64,000 nt of DNA from Nautilus pompilius (taxonomy: Eukaryota > Mollusca > Cephalopoda > Nautilida > Nautilidae). The position numbers and the translations under genes were made by a program. The DNA lies in assembly GCA_018389105.1 (NCBI GenBank), contig JACATO010002204.1, positions 2,728,001-2,792,000 of the forward strand, written 5' to 3'. The notes below the pieces were generated by a model that was given only the letters and a program-made list of their open reading frames with translations, was not told the origin of the DNA and did no database searches. Positions 1 to 15,000 of this stretch are shown here, piece after piece. Numbering within the stretch: the stretch's first letter is position 1; every line of letters starts with the position of its first letter.

Positions 1-83
1 TTTAATAAAAAACTTATAACAAGTGCTAAAATGTTAACTTCTTTTGCTATTTTTGCTTTGTTCATTTACTTTATATTATTTAC

Positions 84-257
84 CTGCATTGGCATGTCTG
101 GATCCAGTTCAAACTTAGCAACTTTCTTTGTCCATGGTTCAAATTTCTTTGATTCTGAATCAATGTAATAGTCAAAAACAGTGCCTTGAGCAGGAAATTT
201 AACAGTTTTAAATTCTGTTGTCCACCATTTAGTAAATTCAACTCTGTAATCAATAAG
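84..257 (-). CDS. DNAH17: DNAH17 exon 35 (residues 2369-2426, last in window)
   Basis: Encodes [20 protein letters not shown] and [20 protein letters not shown], entering AAA3. Acceptor TTTTCAG|CTTATT, donor CAG|GTAAAT, 58 codons, phase 0. The gene continues beyond the left edge of the window; 1-83 is intron. Confidence 0.96.
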
Positions 258-2959
258 CTGAAAATAAAATTAAAATGTTTAGAAGTAAAATAAAAATAAT
301 ATAATCTATTTTTTTAACAGGCAATTTTCCAAGTGCTCTCCAAATGCTAAAAAGTTTCTTTTTGTGTTATTTAGAATTCTTATATAAAGAAATGAAGCTT
401 TGCAGTTTAAACAATATAACTAAGTTCAGATGTAAATGGTAATATATAGGAAAGAGAGGGCACATTGAAGCAAAGTTGATAAATTAAAGATGATGCATTG
501 TGTTCATAACCCCCTTTATTTTGTGAAGAGCAACAACTACCAAGCACATGACAACCTACTTCATTTGTGGCTGCCATATTAAAAACATAATTTTCAAGTG
601 AGAACTTTCTGTCCATAATGTAATTTTTAAACATCCATTAAATTTCAAATTATTAAAAGTGATAAATATAATTAAATGACAATTATAGTGCACACAATAA
701 ACTTAAAGACTGCTTTAATAGTGTATGTACAAACATCCTGAATACTGGCCTAAGATCTATGCTCTAAAATTCACTGAAGGTTATGATAGGGCACAAGGAG
801 ACACATGACTTACTACATATTTGGAGTGAACTTTAGCAGAATTAATATTCATTAATAACAATGTAAAAAACACATAACATTTACATTTCTATTAATAAGT
901 TTAAATAAACATGATGATACATAATCTAAGTATTAAAAATATAGAACCATTTATATATTAGAGCCAAAAACAGGATACAAAATATATATATTCATTGAAT
1001 AAAAATGTGAATAATATTTAGCTGAGAGCTGGTTTTAAGTTCCCTGAATCCTGTCTCCATGTACCTTATCAAATGTCCCACCCTGCTCCTAAATTATAAC
1101 TATTATTTTTAATATTTTTAACTTTATCTGTATTATTATTATTACAAAAATATTAGTCCAGTATAACAAAGCAGAGTTCAGTAATTTGTGTGTTATTACA
1201 GTAGACAAGTTCAATTAATAAGGGCAATATGAGTAAAACAACTTTTCTATCTTACCATGCCCCTAACATGAAGCTGCCACTCCAGTGACACAATGAGCTA
1301 AAGCATTGGTAAAAACAGTTACATCATAAACTCAGCTGAGTTCAAGACAAACTTGTGCCACCTATGCAATAAAACAAATAGAAATGCCTACTGCAACTTA
1401 ATATCACTTTCTTCAAGAACAGTCCCTCTCAAAACCAAATCCTGATAATGGAGACAAAAAAATTTCTGAAACAGGTTCATTAATTAGTTCCACTAGTACT
1501 AATTCCATAAATCTCCATCTTTTGAGATGTACTTATTTTGTAAATAAGTAACCTGTAAAATTTAATTTTATCATTTAAAATAGAGAGAAACATAATGAAA
1601 AATACTTTTAATATAACAAAGCTTTCAAAACCCAATTAGCTATGAATTACAGTTAGATAAAACAATAATTTCAAGGTAAAGAAGTTTACTTTAAAATTTT
1701 TCTGATGAAGTTTAATGCCTTATTTACTAAAAAACTTTTTTATAAAGATGTTTTCTCTCAAATTTTAACAGGGCTTCAGATGCTCTTTATTTTCAATGTA
1801 AAATGACAAAAAAGCAAGTAGTAGGCAGTACACTTACTCACAAAAAGTGAAGTTAGTTTCCAAATTCATTATACTATATAAAAAATATACAGATTTTATT
1901 CTTCTATCAGGAAAATATTAACAAAATAGAAAACAACTGTGAATACCAATAGACTACCACATTTGAAAATTTTCTTTAACTACTTGTCACATCCCTAGCT
2001 ACCAATAGTTAAATATTGATTCTGTATCTGAAATTATTGAGCAGCAATGAGTTGGTTTTTGCATTGGCAATCTGACATGCATGCAAAATATTCTTTTAAT
2101 GCCCATGAAAACAAAGCAAAAAAAAAAACTTTTCTCACATAAGAGCTTTCAAAAGTGTCAGATATAGAAGTTTTACTCCTATGTCAAAAGCCACACACAC
2201 ACACGATGATAATGAGTACACATGCTGTTGGGTTGTAGTCAAGTTTTTGGTAACAATGAATATGGCTCCTTAGGCTGATGCAAGCACTTCGGGTACTTTA
2301 GGTTATTGTCATTTGTAGTAAATGACTAGTTTCTGAAAGATTTTCTTGTTTCATTTGCCACAATCTGAGCCATTTCTACAGCACTATTGGCATTTTCCAA
2401 TGCTTACCTCCATGCTAGGCAATTTAATGCAACTTCTTTCAATTACCAATAATCCAAAGCTCTATAGATCTTGAGAGAGAAGCACACCTGCTCCTAACTG
2501 TAATACAATAGAATATGTACTACACTACTACTACTACTAATATTACAAGTATTGAAAGATGCTGTAGCAGTTTATTTATCTTTTACTACTTATTTTCACT
2601 GTCAGAGAAAAGAAAACAGTGAGAGAAGTGTGTGCATGCATGAAATAAATATGTTAGCTTACCTGGTCCTGGAACATTGTCCCACCAAAAGCCCAAACAC
2701 AGGCAAACACAAAATATAGCTCATAGAGTTCTTTTGAACAATCAGGTGGAGTATTCTCAGGTGTCAGCAAAATTTCCAAAAGATAGCACAACATTTGAAT
2801 TTGACTGATTTCCACAACTGGTGTTATCTTTTTAAAGCGTAATCTCAAGGTTTCTAAACACATGGGCACGTACTTGTCAAAGAGAATAGTAAGGTTGGCT
2901 TTTTCAGACTGAATTTCTCTTCTGTCAATCCAGCTTTGTACAAACCTATTACAATAAAA

Positions 2960-3046
<87 letters not shown>

Positions 3047-6000
3047 TTTATTATAATTGAGATACAATTGCAATTAAATTGAATTTTAAAAAATGGAATC
3101 AAAATCTAAAAAAGGTGTAACTACCAAACATATACAACTATTAAATACTATCTTCCACAAGAATTATAAAATATATTTAGATAAATACAAATGTATACAG
3201 TAGCTAAACAAGTTCTCAGTATTCTCAATGCTTCTTTTTTTTTTTTACATCCAGCTTTGTAAAGAGGTAGGAAGTCTGAAAATGTGTGCACATGTGTGTG
3301 CACTTTAGGTTATGTTAATAGATATCTTGACTCCATAACTCATTTGGTTTTAATGTATTTCTTGACTGCCTGATCAAGAGATATAACTAATATCATCTTA
3401 GTAATTTTATTAGAAAAATTCTACACAATTTTAACATACATTACTACTGATTACCAGTGGTAGACTACTGAAATACAATGGTTGAGGGCTCATTGAACCA
3501 ACTCAGTTTGGTTTGTATGGTTTCTTCTTCTTCTTCACTAGTCAGCTGTGTGAGTTTTCTCGAAACACTCAAGTTTCTTCCCACCTAAAAATGAAGAGTT
3601 CTAGTAGGGATTTTTGATAAGTTACTGCACCCTAAACACTGGCAGTCACCTTGCACATGCATACCACCAGAGTACAGAAGAGTATGCAAGAGTGTGTGGA
3701 TGATGTAATGCAAGCCAACACCACTATAGATAGTTCATATGAATTCTGTTATCAGAGTAGCACTGTTAGCAGTATCATCTTTAGTCAAGAAGGATGAAAC
3801 TACATGGTTTAGTTTTAGTTCTAAAATTACATAACAGATTATCAAATGCATATAAAATTAATTAAACATTTCAAAATTATTACTAAATATTGCTATCTTG
3901 TATTTTTAAGCTCTAAGTAGTGACATCAGAAATTATAAAAATAGCATATCATGCCATCTTGTAAAATTATGATGCATAACCAAACACCATGCAGTATTAA
4001 ACATAACTATGACACTCACTAAGGGTGTTTATGGTCTTCTTGACAGAAGAGCTATCATATTGCCCATACATGTTTAAAAAATATTAAAAGTTTGAATCTA
4101 TTAGAATTTCTTTGAAATTAATCTCATTAAGTTATTACAATAATTGTTTTTAGTTATCTGCTTGTTAATATATTTCAGTATTCCTTTAAAAATTATAATG
4201 TGAGAAAATAGATAACATTTCTGTCTATCAAATAAATATTCAGTATACATTCCATCTAGCATTTAGAAGAAGAATAACTTCAAAGGATTACAAGCTTACT
4301 GGCCCAGTGTGATAAGATGAAAAAATTCTTTGTTGTTAATAAGCAGGAATAAAAATCTGCACAATGTTCCAGATGTTACCAAGCAGAAATATGAATGTTT
4401 TAGAAAGTAATGCAACCAGTGTAGAATCAATAGATTTAAAACAAACAAACTGATTTTTATTTTCTTTAAAAACAACTTGTTTTTAATGTTTATAATTATT
4501 TTTTCCATCACTTTATAAAATAAATTTTCCAAAAATCCTGAAATTTATCTAGGGATAAAAACATTTTTTAAAAATGGATTTTTTAATTGAATTACTTTTG
4601 ATGTATTTCTGATAATTACATTCTTTAAAAAGATCAAATATAAATCTTGCACATATTTTTTTCACAAAACTAAATTACTACTGAAAATATTATAATTAAT
4701 TTTAAAATATTTATTGATATAAACAAAGTAAATATATTTTATGTTTTAAAAATAATTTACAGAAGATTTTACTTTAACACAACTTTTTTTTTCTTTTTAA
4801 AAAGTTAATCTGAATAAGCAAGACTTACGGATTCCAGCCAAGATCTGCTGGATTGATGTACAGAATGCCTGCTCTAGACACAGTTGCTGGTGTTGCAGTT
4901 CTTAAGTGACTAATCTCAAAGAGCAACCTCATTGAATCTGTCAGTGGGATCCGTTCATTACTGGCTAATGTCAGCACTTTGTTGTCATCCATAACTGTGT
5001 TAAGAGATTCAATCCACATTGGGTCAATGTCACCGTCAAGAATAATCCATTTTGGGCTATCTCCACTCATGTTGGCCAAATCCCTCATGATCACAGAAAA
5101 GAGACCTTGAAAATAAACATCATTAAACAACATAGCACATAAGAAACTATGGTAACAGAGAGTCAAGAAAAAAAAATAAAAACAATAAATCTAGTAACTA
5201 AAAATAAAATCTAAAAAATAAAAATGCCTCATGTTTTAGAAGAATTTGAAAAAATAATGCTAATAAGTAACATTTTCTAGTTATAGTTAATGGTAAAGAT
5301 AGAGTAATAAGTGGTTGGTTGTCCAGTTGTCAAACTACTGGACTGGTTAGCCTCCACCATACAGTTTCTTCTCATTCTTCTTTACCAGTCAGCTGTGGGT
5401 TTTCTCCAAGCACTGCTGTTTCCTCTCACATCTAAAAATAAAAAGTACTGGTAGGTTTTTCAAGTGCTGTAAAGTCCAGGTAGTAAGATTTCTGCTTTTC
5501 TCAGATATTCCTTGACATCAAGTTACACTGCTTACTACCCAAAAGTGTGGTTGCTGTACAAGTAGCAGCTCACATGTAATTTGACCATTTTTATAATGAG
5601 GGGCAGTCATTATAGTAATAGACAAAAAAAATTTTTGAAATGTCTTCTTTCTAAATCATGTGGTTGAATATAGCCTTCATATGTTGATGAGTCAACCATT
5701 TGGCCAGAAGAGCTCCTGTATATTATAATATAAAATAATTTGAACAATTGTAGTAAAATAAAATATTTCAAGTTTGAAATTATTACTGTACCATAAAAAT
5801 TTCTAGCATTCCTTTTTATTAATATATTTAGCCTTTTTAAGTACAACATTAAAAAACCAAATATTAAACTAGAATATTTTCTAAAAGTATGACTATTGTG
5901 GAACTTTTTGTTATATTGCTGAAAAAAGAAAAAAAAAGGCATTTCATTTTTAATAGAATCCACAGGGTTTTATTTATTATATAAATTTTGCAACAAAGTC

Positions 6001-9000
6001 TTCATTGTTTAAATATATATTTGACCCTTTTAATTTAGATTTTAAATTATATGTCACAAAAGCAATAATTTATTTTTCTACCAAACAACAAAGATATTTT
6101 AACAAATGTTTGTTTGTTGCTAATTGATGTAAACCAGTTTATTAAAAGTGGCACAAAACAACAATACATATTTATTACTTTATTCAATTCTTTCAGTTCT
6201 TTATATCCTATACAAAAGTATACTCACTAATTCAGTTTCAAAATCTACCTTTAAGATTTAATGTTGATCTGACAAAATTTTCAGTTAGGGCTTTAATAAT
6301 TGTATCTTTCATCCAACCAACAACTTTTGAAAAACCCTATAATGTCTGATAGTTGATTAACAATGAAACCTACAGGAAGACAGTAACTAGAACACTTTTA
6401 ACTTAGCACATAAAACTCATATTAAGTATAGTACTTTCATATAAAGAAGACAAATAAGTAAAATATAGCACTTTTAAAATGGTAGTTGGAATTTGATTTT
6501 GAAAAAGTTAGCTAAAATATATTTTTGGACTAAAAGCAAACAAAGAACAAAAATCATACCATCTTTCCATTCTCTTGTGGTAGGATTAATGATGCCAAAA
6601 AGTTCATCATTAGTAACAGCTTTTGGATCCAAGTCAACTGCAACTGGCTTTTTCCCATTAAGTTTGTGTGTTCTTTGTAGTGTACCCCACACTTTGCTTT
6701 TTCCATTGCCAGCATTTCCTACGATAAAGACTGAGTGGCGCACATCAAAAAGTTCCTGTAGCTGGACAACCTATTTATTTAAAAAATAAAGAAATTTTCT
6801 GGTCTTCATTTATGATATTTCATTTCTATGAGAAAATTACCACAATTACATACAGAAAACAATGAAATAAAAGACTACTGATTTACATGTTTGCACTCAT
6901 AAATATTATGGTAGTGTAAATCTTCATTTTGTGAAGACCATGCAACTTTAAAAGGTTCAGAATATGCTTTATAATTTTAAGAGTAATGATGTGAGGTTTC
7001 TCTATCAATATTGGACATAAATGTTATTGTAATATATCAAATAACATTCTCGGACTCTTTAAATAACTCTCTGTTAAAAAGAGAGAAATGTAATGAATAA
7101 ATTACTGATTTTATTTCTGTTATTATCATTACAAATTTTTTAAAATAACGTAATAATTCACAAAATAATACAAAACCTAATTACAATTAATTTTCTTAAG
7201 AGGAAGCTGAAAACAGCTTGAAAGAAAAAAAAAACAGGCTCCTTTACTTTATCCTCTCTAATGCTTCAATCTTATCACCTTGAAAGTATAAATATTGAAA
7301 AAAATGAAAAAAAAAAAGATAGAAATAAAGAAAACTTTCAAAGTTTTAGAAGACATACCCAGACTCAATATTCATAAAATTGGTAACAGGTGAACTTACT
7401 TTAAGGATGAAATTATCTTCTGGCTGCAATTTTGCATCCAGTGTTGCATTCTTGATTTGTTTCTCTAAGTCCAGATCTCTCTTTCGAGGAACATCCAAAG
7501 CTGGAAATAAGTCACTAATCAGCCCCATGAAAATAGGCATGTCATCAGTAACAATCTTTGGTATATTGAAGTCTCTCAGAGCTCTCATTAACACCTAAAT
7601 AAAATAACAGCAGTGATAATAAATTAAGTTCAAAATTATTTTGTGATAACTGAAACCTTTTTTAAAAAATGAAATTAATGAAATCTATGTTTGAAATTTT
7701 TAAAGTATATTCTGTATTATGTAAAATACTACTTGTTTATTTCTTATGTAACTACATAGAAAATAAGTTTCATATGTAATTATGTAATTTCATTCTGATC
7801 CATAATGCAGAAAGTGTTTTTGATGCTATAGCAATCAATTTGTTATAGATAGCAACAATCTGTGCAATGGAAATTCAAAATTTAAAGAATGGCTTAACAA
7901 AGATATGAATAAATCAAAGGTATATTTTACTGCACAGTATGCAGAAAGAAATACATTTCCATTGTGATAAATTGTCCTAATTGATAAAACTGCTATATGC
8001 TAGTTTGTTCAATGTGCTGACTTATACTGCTATGTAGAATCTTGTTAAGATGTTGCTTCTCTTTTCGCAAGGCCAGGGAAGTGTTAAAAGATTTCCATCT
8101 ATAAGGTGTTAGATCTAAAAAATCCCAATTTAATGCAATAAACAACTCACTACTGAATATACAAAGTATAATATCTGACAGCAATTATAATAATTTGCAA
8201 CAATTTGGCATGATTTTGCCAAGTTTTTAAAGCAATTTAAACCATTGGTTTTGGCTACACTAATAATTTTAAAAAAAAAGATGATTTTGACTTTTCCAGA
8301 AAGTTGCATTTTAAAACTTGTTTTTAATAATTAAACTATGTTAATTGTGGAAGTTATGAATGTTTTGACATTTTAATTTTTATATGAAAAGCAATAGCTT
8401 TATATTCTGAATGCCAAAGTTTGTGTGAATTTTAAAAGCCAAAAATCAAGATCTGTTGAATGCACATATTTTTATAAAACAATTTGGTTCAGTTTAATAA
8501 CTGAATACTACTTTATTCTCAAGTTGTTTTAGATGTAGTGCCTCATATACAGAAAATGAAAAGAAAACCATATTAAACAAATGAAAGGTTAATCTTAAAT
8601 TTAAAAGAGAGCATTCTCTCTCTTTGCATTTAGTGCCAGAATAAAATACATAGCCAGAGGCGTAGCTGGGGGAGGGGGGGGGGGCGACAGGGGGCAGTCA
8701 CCGCAGGGTGCAAAATTTCCCCTGGCCTATAAATTATAATGTCAATTAATAACTAGCCACCTCCGCCCGTGAAATTTCCACAGTAGTTGTGAAAGGTCTT
8801 TCAGCAAGCTTAAATTAATTATGACATACTTGAGGACTTCAATGGCTCAAGAACGACTGAGTAACTTGGCAATATTAAGTATTGAAAAAGACGTACTCAA
8901 TACCTTAAATTTTGATAGTTTAATTGATTTATTTGCAGCAGCAAAAGCACGAAAGGTTCATATATAATGTAACAATGAATATCAGAATGCTACCTGTACA

Positions 9001-12000
9001 AGATCTAGTTAAGTATATGCATAGTTTTGTAAACTAATAACATTTTTGTAAGCATAAGTTGTATTTCATCATTCTGTTTCGTAATACATGTACACCACAA
9101 GTGACTGCATTCTGCATGCTTGAGTAAACCTAGTAGGCAATACCTCATTAGTTCCAGGTTTACAGTTGTGATATTGTGAGAGGTTATATTGTGACTTTAA
9201 ATTAGCTCTTTATAAGGCCAAATAATCAAAACATTTCAGAGGTGGGGGCACCAAAAGGGTCTTTGCCCCCCCCCACCCCCTGGGGGGCGCTGAGAACTCT
9301 TGTTATGCCTCTGTACATAGCATAACTGAAGAAGAAAGTAGAAACAAAAGGAAAATAAAATGTTTTTAACATTGATGCCAAACTGTGAAAACTGAGAAGC
9401 AACAGAAGAAAAGAATCTTGAGATGAAAGTAACCAGTTCTGTAAACAACATAGAAAAAAAGGACAAATTATCTGGCCATATTAATGTAACTGCCAATCAA
9501 AAAGATACCTACAGAAACTGGGTAAAGGTTTGGACATTGTTCTGTAATAAATGAAAAGTGTCAACACAAGTAGATCTTACTATTAGTTGTGCACGAAATA
9601 ATAATAAAAATTGCCTATTTAAAAACCAAAATACAATTTTAAAATCTTTGAATTTTTATGTGATCCTTGAAGGTCTTTAAAAATTCTGGAGTTTCATCTT
9701 ATTGAAAGTTTACAACTCTGTACACAATTTTCTAAGTTTCTAACCATATTTTACATTGCACTATTTACTGTACACAAAATCTTGTCAGATGAGCCTTAAC
9801 TTTCATTAATATACTACTGCTCTAAGACATAACCACTCTTATAGTTTTTATTATCTAGTGTTCTTTTGTTTTTCTTATAATTTCACCTAGACAATATTTT
9901 GTTGATTTATGTTACCTTCTAAAAGAAAATGTATTAGTTTGAAAGTTTTATTGTATGCTGACAAATGCAGAGACTGGGTAAATCATTTAGGTAGCCAGAA
10001 ATGTTATGAGTAATCAAGCAATCTTCCAAAAAAATATAGTTGAAATTAATTTTATTGTAACAACATAAGAATTCTTCTGAGATCTCAATGAAATTTCTAT
10101 TAAAAACTAACACAAATAAGATCTGATACCAGGTGAAGCAGTTTGCTTTCCTAAAACAAATATTATCCAAAACAATTTATTGGCTCTCATAAAGGCTTTT
10201 TTAGGATAATGAAAAAGAATCACAGAGGCTCACTTGATCTTCTGGTCTTTGTCTATCACTTCTTTTGAGAGATCCAGCAACCACCAACACTGACTTAATT
10301 GCTCGAAGTCCCCAGTCATAGTGATCCTGAAAAATTAAGAGTTTAATTCTATACCATAATTCTAATAATAATCGAAATAATGGTAAAGTTCTGTTTAACC
10401 CAGGCTACTAGTACACACTCTTTCTGTTCTTGTACTTTGAAAAAAAAAATCTCTCCACAATGACTGTTTAAAAATTCTCAAAAAGAACAGTCTACAATAA
10501 TACTTTTTTTCCCCATTTTAAATGGATATAAAGTTTTAAAATATTTATATAGCTTCAAATTTAAGAAAAACCAAAGCTCAAACTAATTTTAAAACACTTG
10601 TCTATCTACTTCAATGACTTGTCTTGGTAAAGCATTTCAAATAGACTGAACAAAATTTTAAAATATTTATTTTGGTTTTCTTTATTAATTATCTTTTTAA
10701 ATACTACTTCTAACGACATACAAAATATGAAAAGGTCTTTAAAATGTCATGCACATTAAAATAAAAAAATTTTAAAAATACTTTTCCACTCTAAATCATC
10801 TTCAGGTCACTACTGCTGATACTGACACTAAGGTTACCAACTCATGAAAATGGTATACATTATTAACCCCCAAATATTTTTCTTCTAATATAATTTGTGT
10901 TGTCTACTTTACATAATTCAATGTATATGAATACCAGACACTTAATCATAGAGTAAATAACTGCTGTGTTATTTATCAAACCAATCTGCCATCTAACTTA
11001 AATTAGATCTTTCCATTTGTAAACCTTTCAATAAAAAAACTTGTGAATTTAAAAATGTGTAGAAATTCCATCAGTATCATTTATGTACTTTTAAAAAATG
11101 ATGGATCTAAAAACTAAATCCAATGAAGGTGTGTAATTTCAGAAGTGCCTTTAAAAAAACTTGTCAAATTATTGATACATTTAATTATCAAAAATCTCTT
11201 TAAAATAAAAAAAATGTATAAAGCTGAAAATAAAAAAAATTAAAACTTCTTTTATCTATGTTCAAGTTACTGATATTTTTTTCAAAATACTTAAATTTGC
11301 TAGAATTTTTTAGGCCCATAGCCATGACAACTATTTCTAATTCAGTTATATCAAAATCAAAAGCAAGTAAATAAACACAGTTCTCTTTAGTGATAGTCTA
11401 AACATTTTACACATACAACCAATGTTAAACTATTTTTCCTGTAACCACCACTGAGCCTTTCCTTTGAAAATCCTTGTTAATGGTACTATTTCACTGGTCT
11501 TCAATTTTTTAAAAATACACTTAAAAAATAACTTAGTAATTATTAATTATAAGTTAACACACACATAAATATAAAACAGTGCACTTACTTGTTTTGAAAG
11601 TAATTCTTTGCACAAACTGTATAAAGTAATAAATTTCCGAGCAAGTAAGCGGGCGTCAATAAAGCCTTCTGCCACCAACATGATTTCACAAATCAACTCA
11701 AAATCAGGAACAACCATTGCACATGGTCTGAAATATTTTAAAAAATTATTAATACTGAATTAAAATTAATATGGCAAAGCATGGAAATTAAAATAGGTTT
11801 CTCCCTTGCCAATAATTAACTAAACATTCCTATGATGCTAGGGAAGCTAACCCTTCAGATAAACATAATCTTTTAATTCTAAATATTGTTGCACTAACAG
11901 TATCCAGAATCTGTCAGCCATAAATGCTAGTGGTTTCTTCTGACAATCAACTTTTAACCACATTATAAAACTGAGTAATATGTCAACTTCCAAAAAAGTG

Positions 12001-15000
12001 CATTGTGGAATTTCTTAGTTATCAGTGGAAATATCTGGATTCCACACATAACCATTTTAATATGCAACATCATGAAATTATTAATATATAAACATGCATG
12101 TAATTTTACCTTTGAAAGGACAAATTATTTCTTGAGCAGGATCAATTATAATTATAAAGCTTGATTTTGAAATCACAAAAAAATATCTAATTTTAAAAAA
12201 TAAATAATGTGTGTTTCACATATACTGTTTCACAAATGTCTTTTGTATAAAATCAAAACTTATTTAAACTTTCAAACTATAAAGTCTGAAATAAGAAAGA
12301 TCAGGAATAGTTCTGACAGGAGTAGCATCAGTAATTCCTAATTAAATTTATAAATGAGGCTATATAATCAATATAATATTCTTTTAAGATCTCCTATATA
12401 TTGTACTAAATTTTCAAAAAAGTAAAAGTTGGCCAAATAACTAAAATAGGCAATACTAAGATACATCATAAAGATGTTCTATTACAAATAGCATTCTTGG
12501 TTCAAATTTATGAATCAGCTCTCTCTGTATAAATCATTTAAATTAAAAGTATATCATACTTCCTGACTTAACTAAAACTAATGTAAGTACTAATGTCTTA
12601 AATTTTAAAATGGTATAAATTTAACATTAATTAATAAATCTATTGATGCCGAAAATACATGCATCATTTTAAAAAAATAGTAAAGATCAAAAGATGCTGC
12701 TTTACCTGAAAAGTGCTTTCAAGTTTTCAGGAAGTTCAGTCCGACCAGCATAGCCAGGATTCATTGTAATAAAAATCCCCACACTTGGTGTCATCTTGAT
12801 ATGTTCACCAAGAAAGTTAAACTCTTTCTTCTTTTCTTTAATAGCATCTTGGATACATTTAACCTGCACCGCTACCACAGAGAGTACTTCCACAGAAATC
12901 CGATTAAATTCATCAAAGCAACCCCAAGCACCTGCCTGAGCCAACCCTTTGTAGATATTTCCAATGGACTGTTATTTAAAAAACAACAAAAAATTAGTGA
13001 AATAAAATAATCAATACATAAAGCATTTTTCCAAGTAAGATATGACTTAATTTTTAAATATGCAATTTGAAAAATGAACTAAGGAAGCATATTTATTTAA
13101 AATTTAATTACTAATGCATATAAACTTTAATTCAGTATTTTGTAAGTTAATAGATAATCTGCAAAAATAAAATAATAAAATGATGTATTTTTTAACCCCA
13201 CATTGTAACATTCAGTTTATTTTTTTAGAAAGGTTCCCTAAGTAAGATAATTAAACATTTTTTCATTAATTGCCTGCTATGAAAAATAAAACTGGATGGT
13301 GCAAACAAGAGCACATTTACCTTGTAGTCCATCTGCTCTGAGCAGTTGAATACATAAACCATCATTCCCAGGGCCCTACCAAGATCTTTAGTGGTTTCTG
13401 TCTTACCAGTACCAGCTGGTCCAGCAGGAGCACCGCTCATGATCAGATGCAGAGACTGAGTGAGAGTAATGTAGCACCTACAATTTAGTTCCAAAATATG
13501 TTAGTTTTAAATAATAGAAAAAAAAAAATTCCATAACAAAAGCAAATGAAAAGCAAACAGTATGTGCAGTAAAATTAGATGTAAATAAAACTATTGTCAA
13601 AATCAGAAGTTACTAAAAATGTTCAGTCAGCACATTAACAGGCAGTCTGATTAACAGTAGCAGCTGTTTCAACAGTCAGGCAACAGAGATAAGTTCCTGC
13701 AGTTCAGACCATTCAACATCTCTTATATTAAATTTTTAAAAAAATCATTATATACTGTGTCATCACTAATTTTAACACAACACACCTCCAAGATTTAGAA
13801 AGAAAATACATGTCTTTGTTGCACTTGTCTACAAAAACTATCATTTATTTTTCAAAGTAATTTTCAAAAGTTTAAACTTTATATTAAATTTAAAGCCAAA
13901 TCCAGGTCACTCAATACATCAATTTTTAACCTTATTCTACTGCCTTGTATTTTTAAATTTTCATTTGGTACAAATTAAGATAAGAATATTTTAATTATCA
14001 TTGACAAATTTCTGTTTCCTTCCTTCACTTACTTCTATACACTTTAAAAGCTCACTTTAAAAACTGCAAGTATTCAGGTGTAATCCCTTTATAAAATTTA
14101 ATAACTATCACTCTACTAATAGCATTTTAGGCTTTAAGTAGGATTATGATGAATATTTTCATTTTATTTGAAGAAATTTAAAACATTTAATGATTTAAGA
14201 ATTGTAAGTTTTAATTAATCAATTTAAACTATTTGCATAAAAGAATTCCCAAAAAAAACAAAAAAATATTTTTAAAAACCTATGATATTAGAAGATACAA
14301 AAACTGTTCCAAAATGAAGCATACCCTTTTCTATAGCATAGTAAACAAAAATATATTGCAAGATACAATTTTTTCCTTAAACATTACATACTTCAAATAT
14401 GACACACTACAATAAGTGTTCAAAATATCCACCATTAACATTCACACAGACAACAGAGCGACATGCAGCAGTGTGAGTTTATGGATGGAAGCTACTAGTT
14501 TGTGGCACAGCATCCTTCAACACACCCAACAAGAAAAAAATCTGGAGGCATGAGATTGGGAAAACCTGGTGAGTATTCAAATGATCTACATAATCCCATT
14601 CACTTCCCAATAAAGTGTTCATCCAAAAATGCATGTACATTTTTTTCTACAATTAAAACACATGACATCAAAGGTATGCTTTTGTGTTGCATGGTACTAT
14701 CATCTGTAACACTTCTATCCAATGAAAATATAACACTTCAAAAGGTCTGGTCAAAGGAAATGCCTAACAAGAAACTTGAGTATTTGGAGCTTGCACTCTT
14801 CTCTGATGAGTCCATGTTTGGTGAAAACCTAATGAAGATCCTCAACTTCAATGTTTTTATCTCACAGTCAAGTATGAAGATAAAGGCTGCAGTCTGGCAA
14901 GACCATATCTCTTTAACTACATTCTGGAAGAGGAATCAAAGCATCAAACTTTTTCTCCGGGTATCCCAAAGACCTGATATAAATCAATGAAATTCCTAGG

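Noticed and set aside
2654-3073. 139-codon open frame with long Thr and Asn runs
   Set aside because: It is exon 34 running back through its acceptor into the trinucleotide microsatellite; the poly-Asn and poly-Thr are translation of intron repeat.
9236-9496. 86-codon minus-strand frame
   Set aside because: It spans the end of the hAT-type MITE and its flank, with no homology and a Gly/Pro run from the C-rich repeat.
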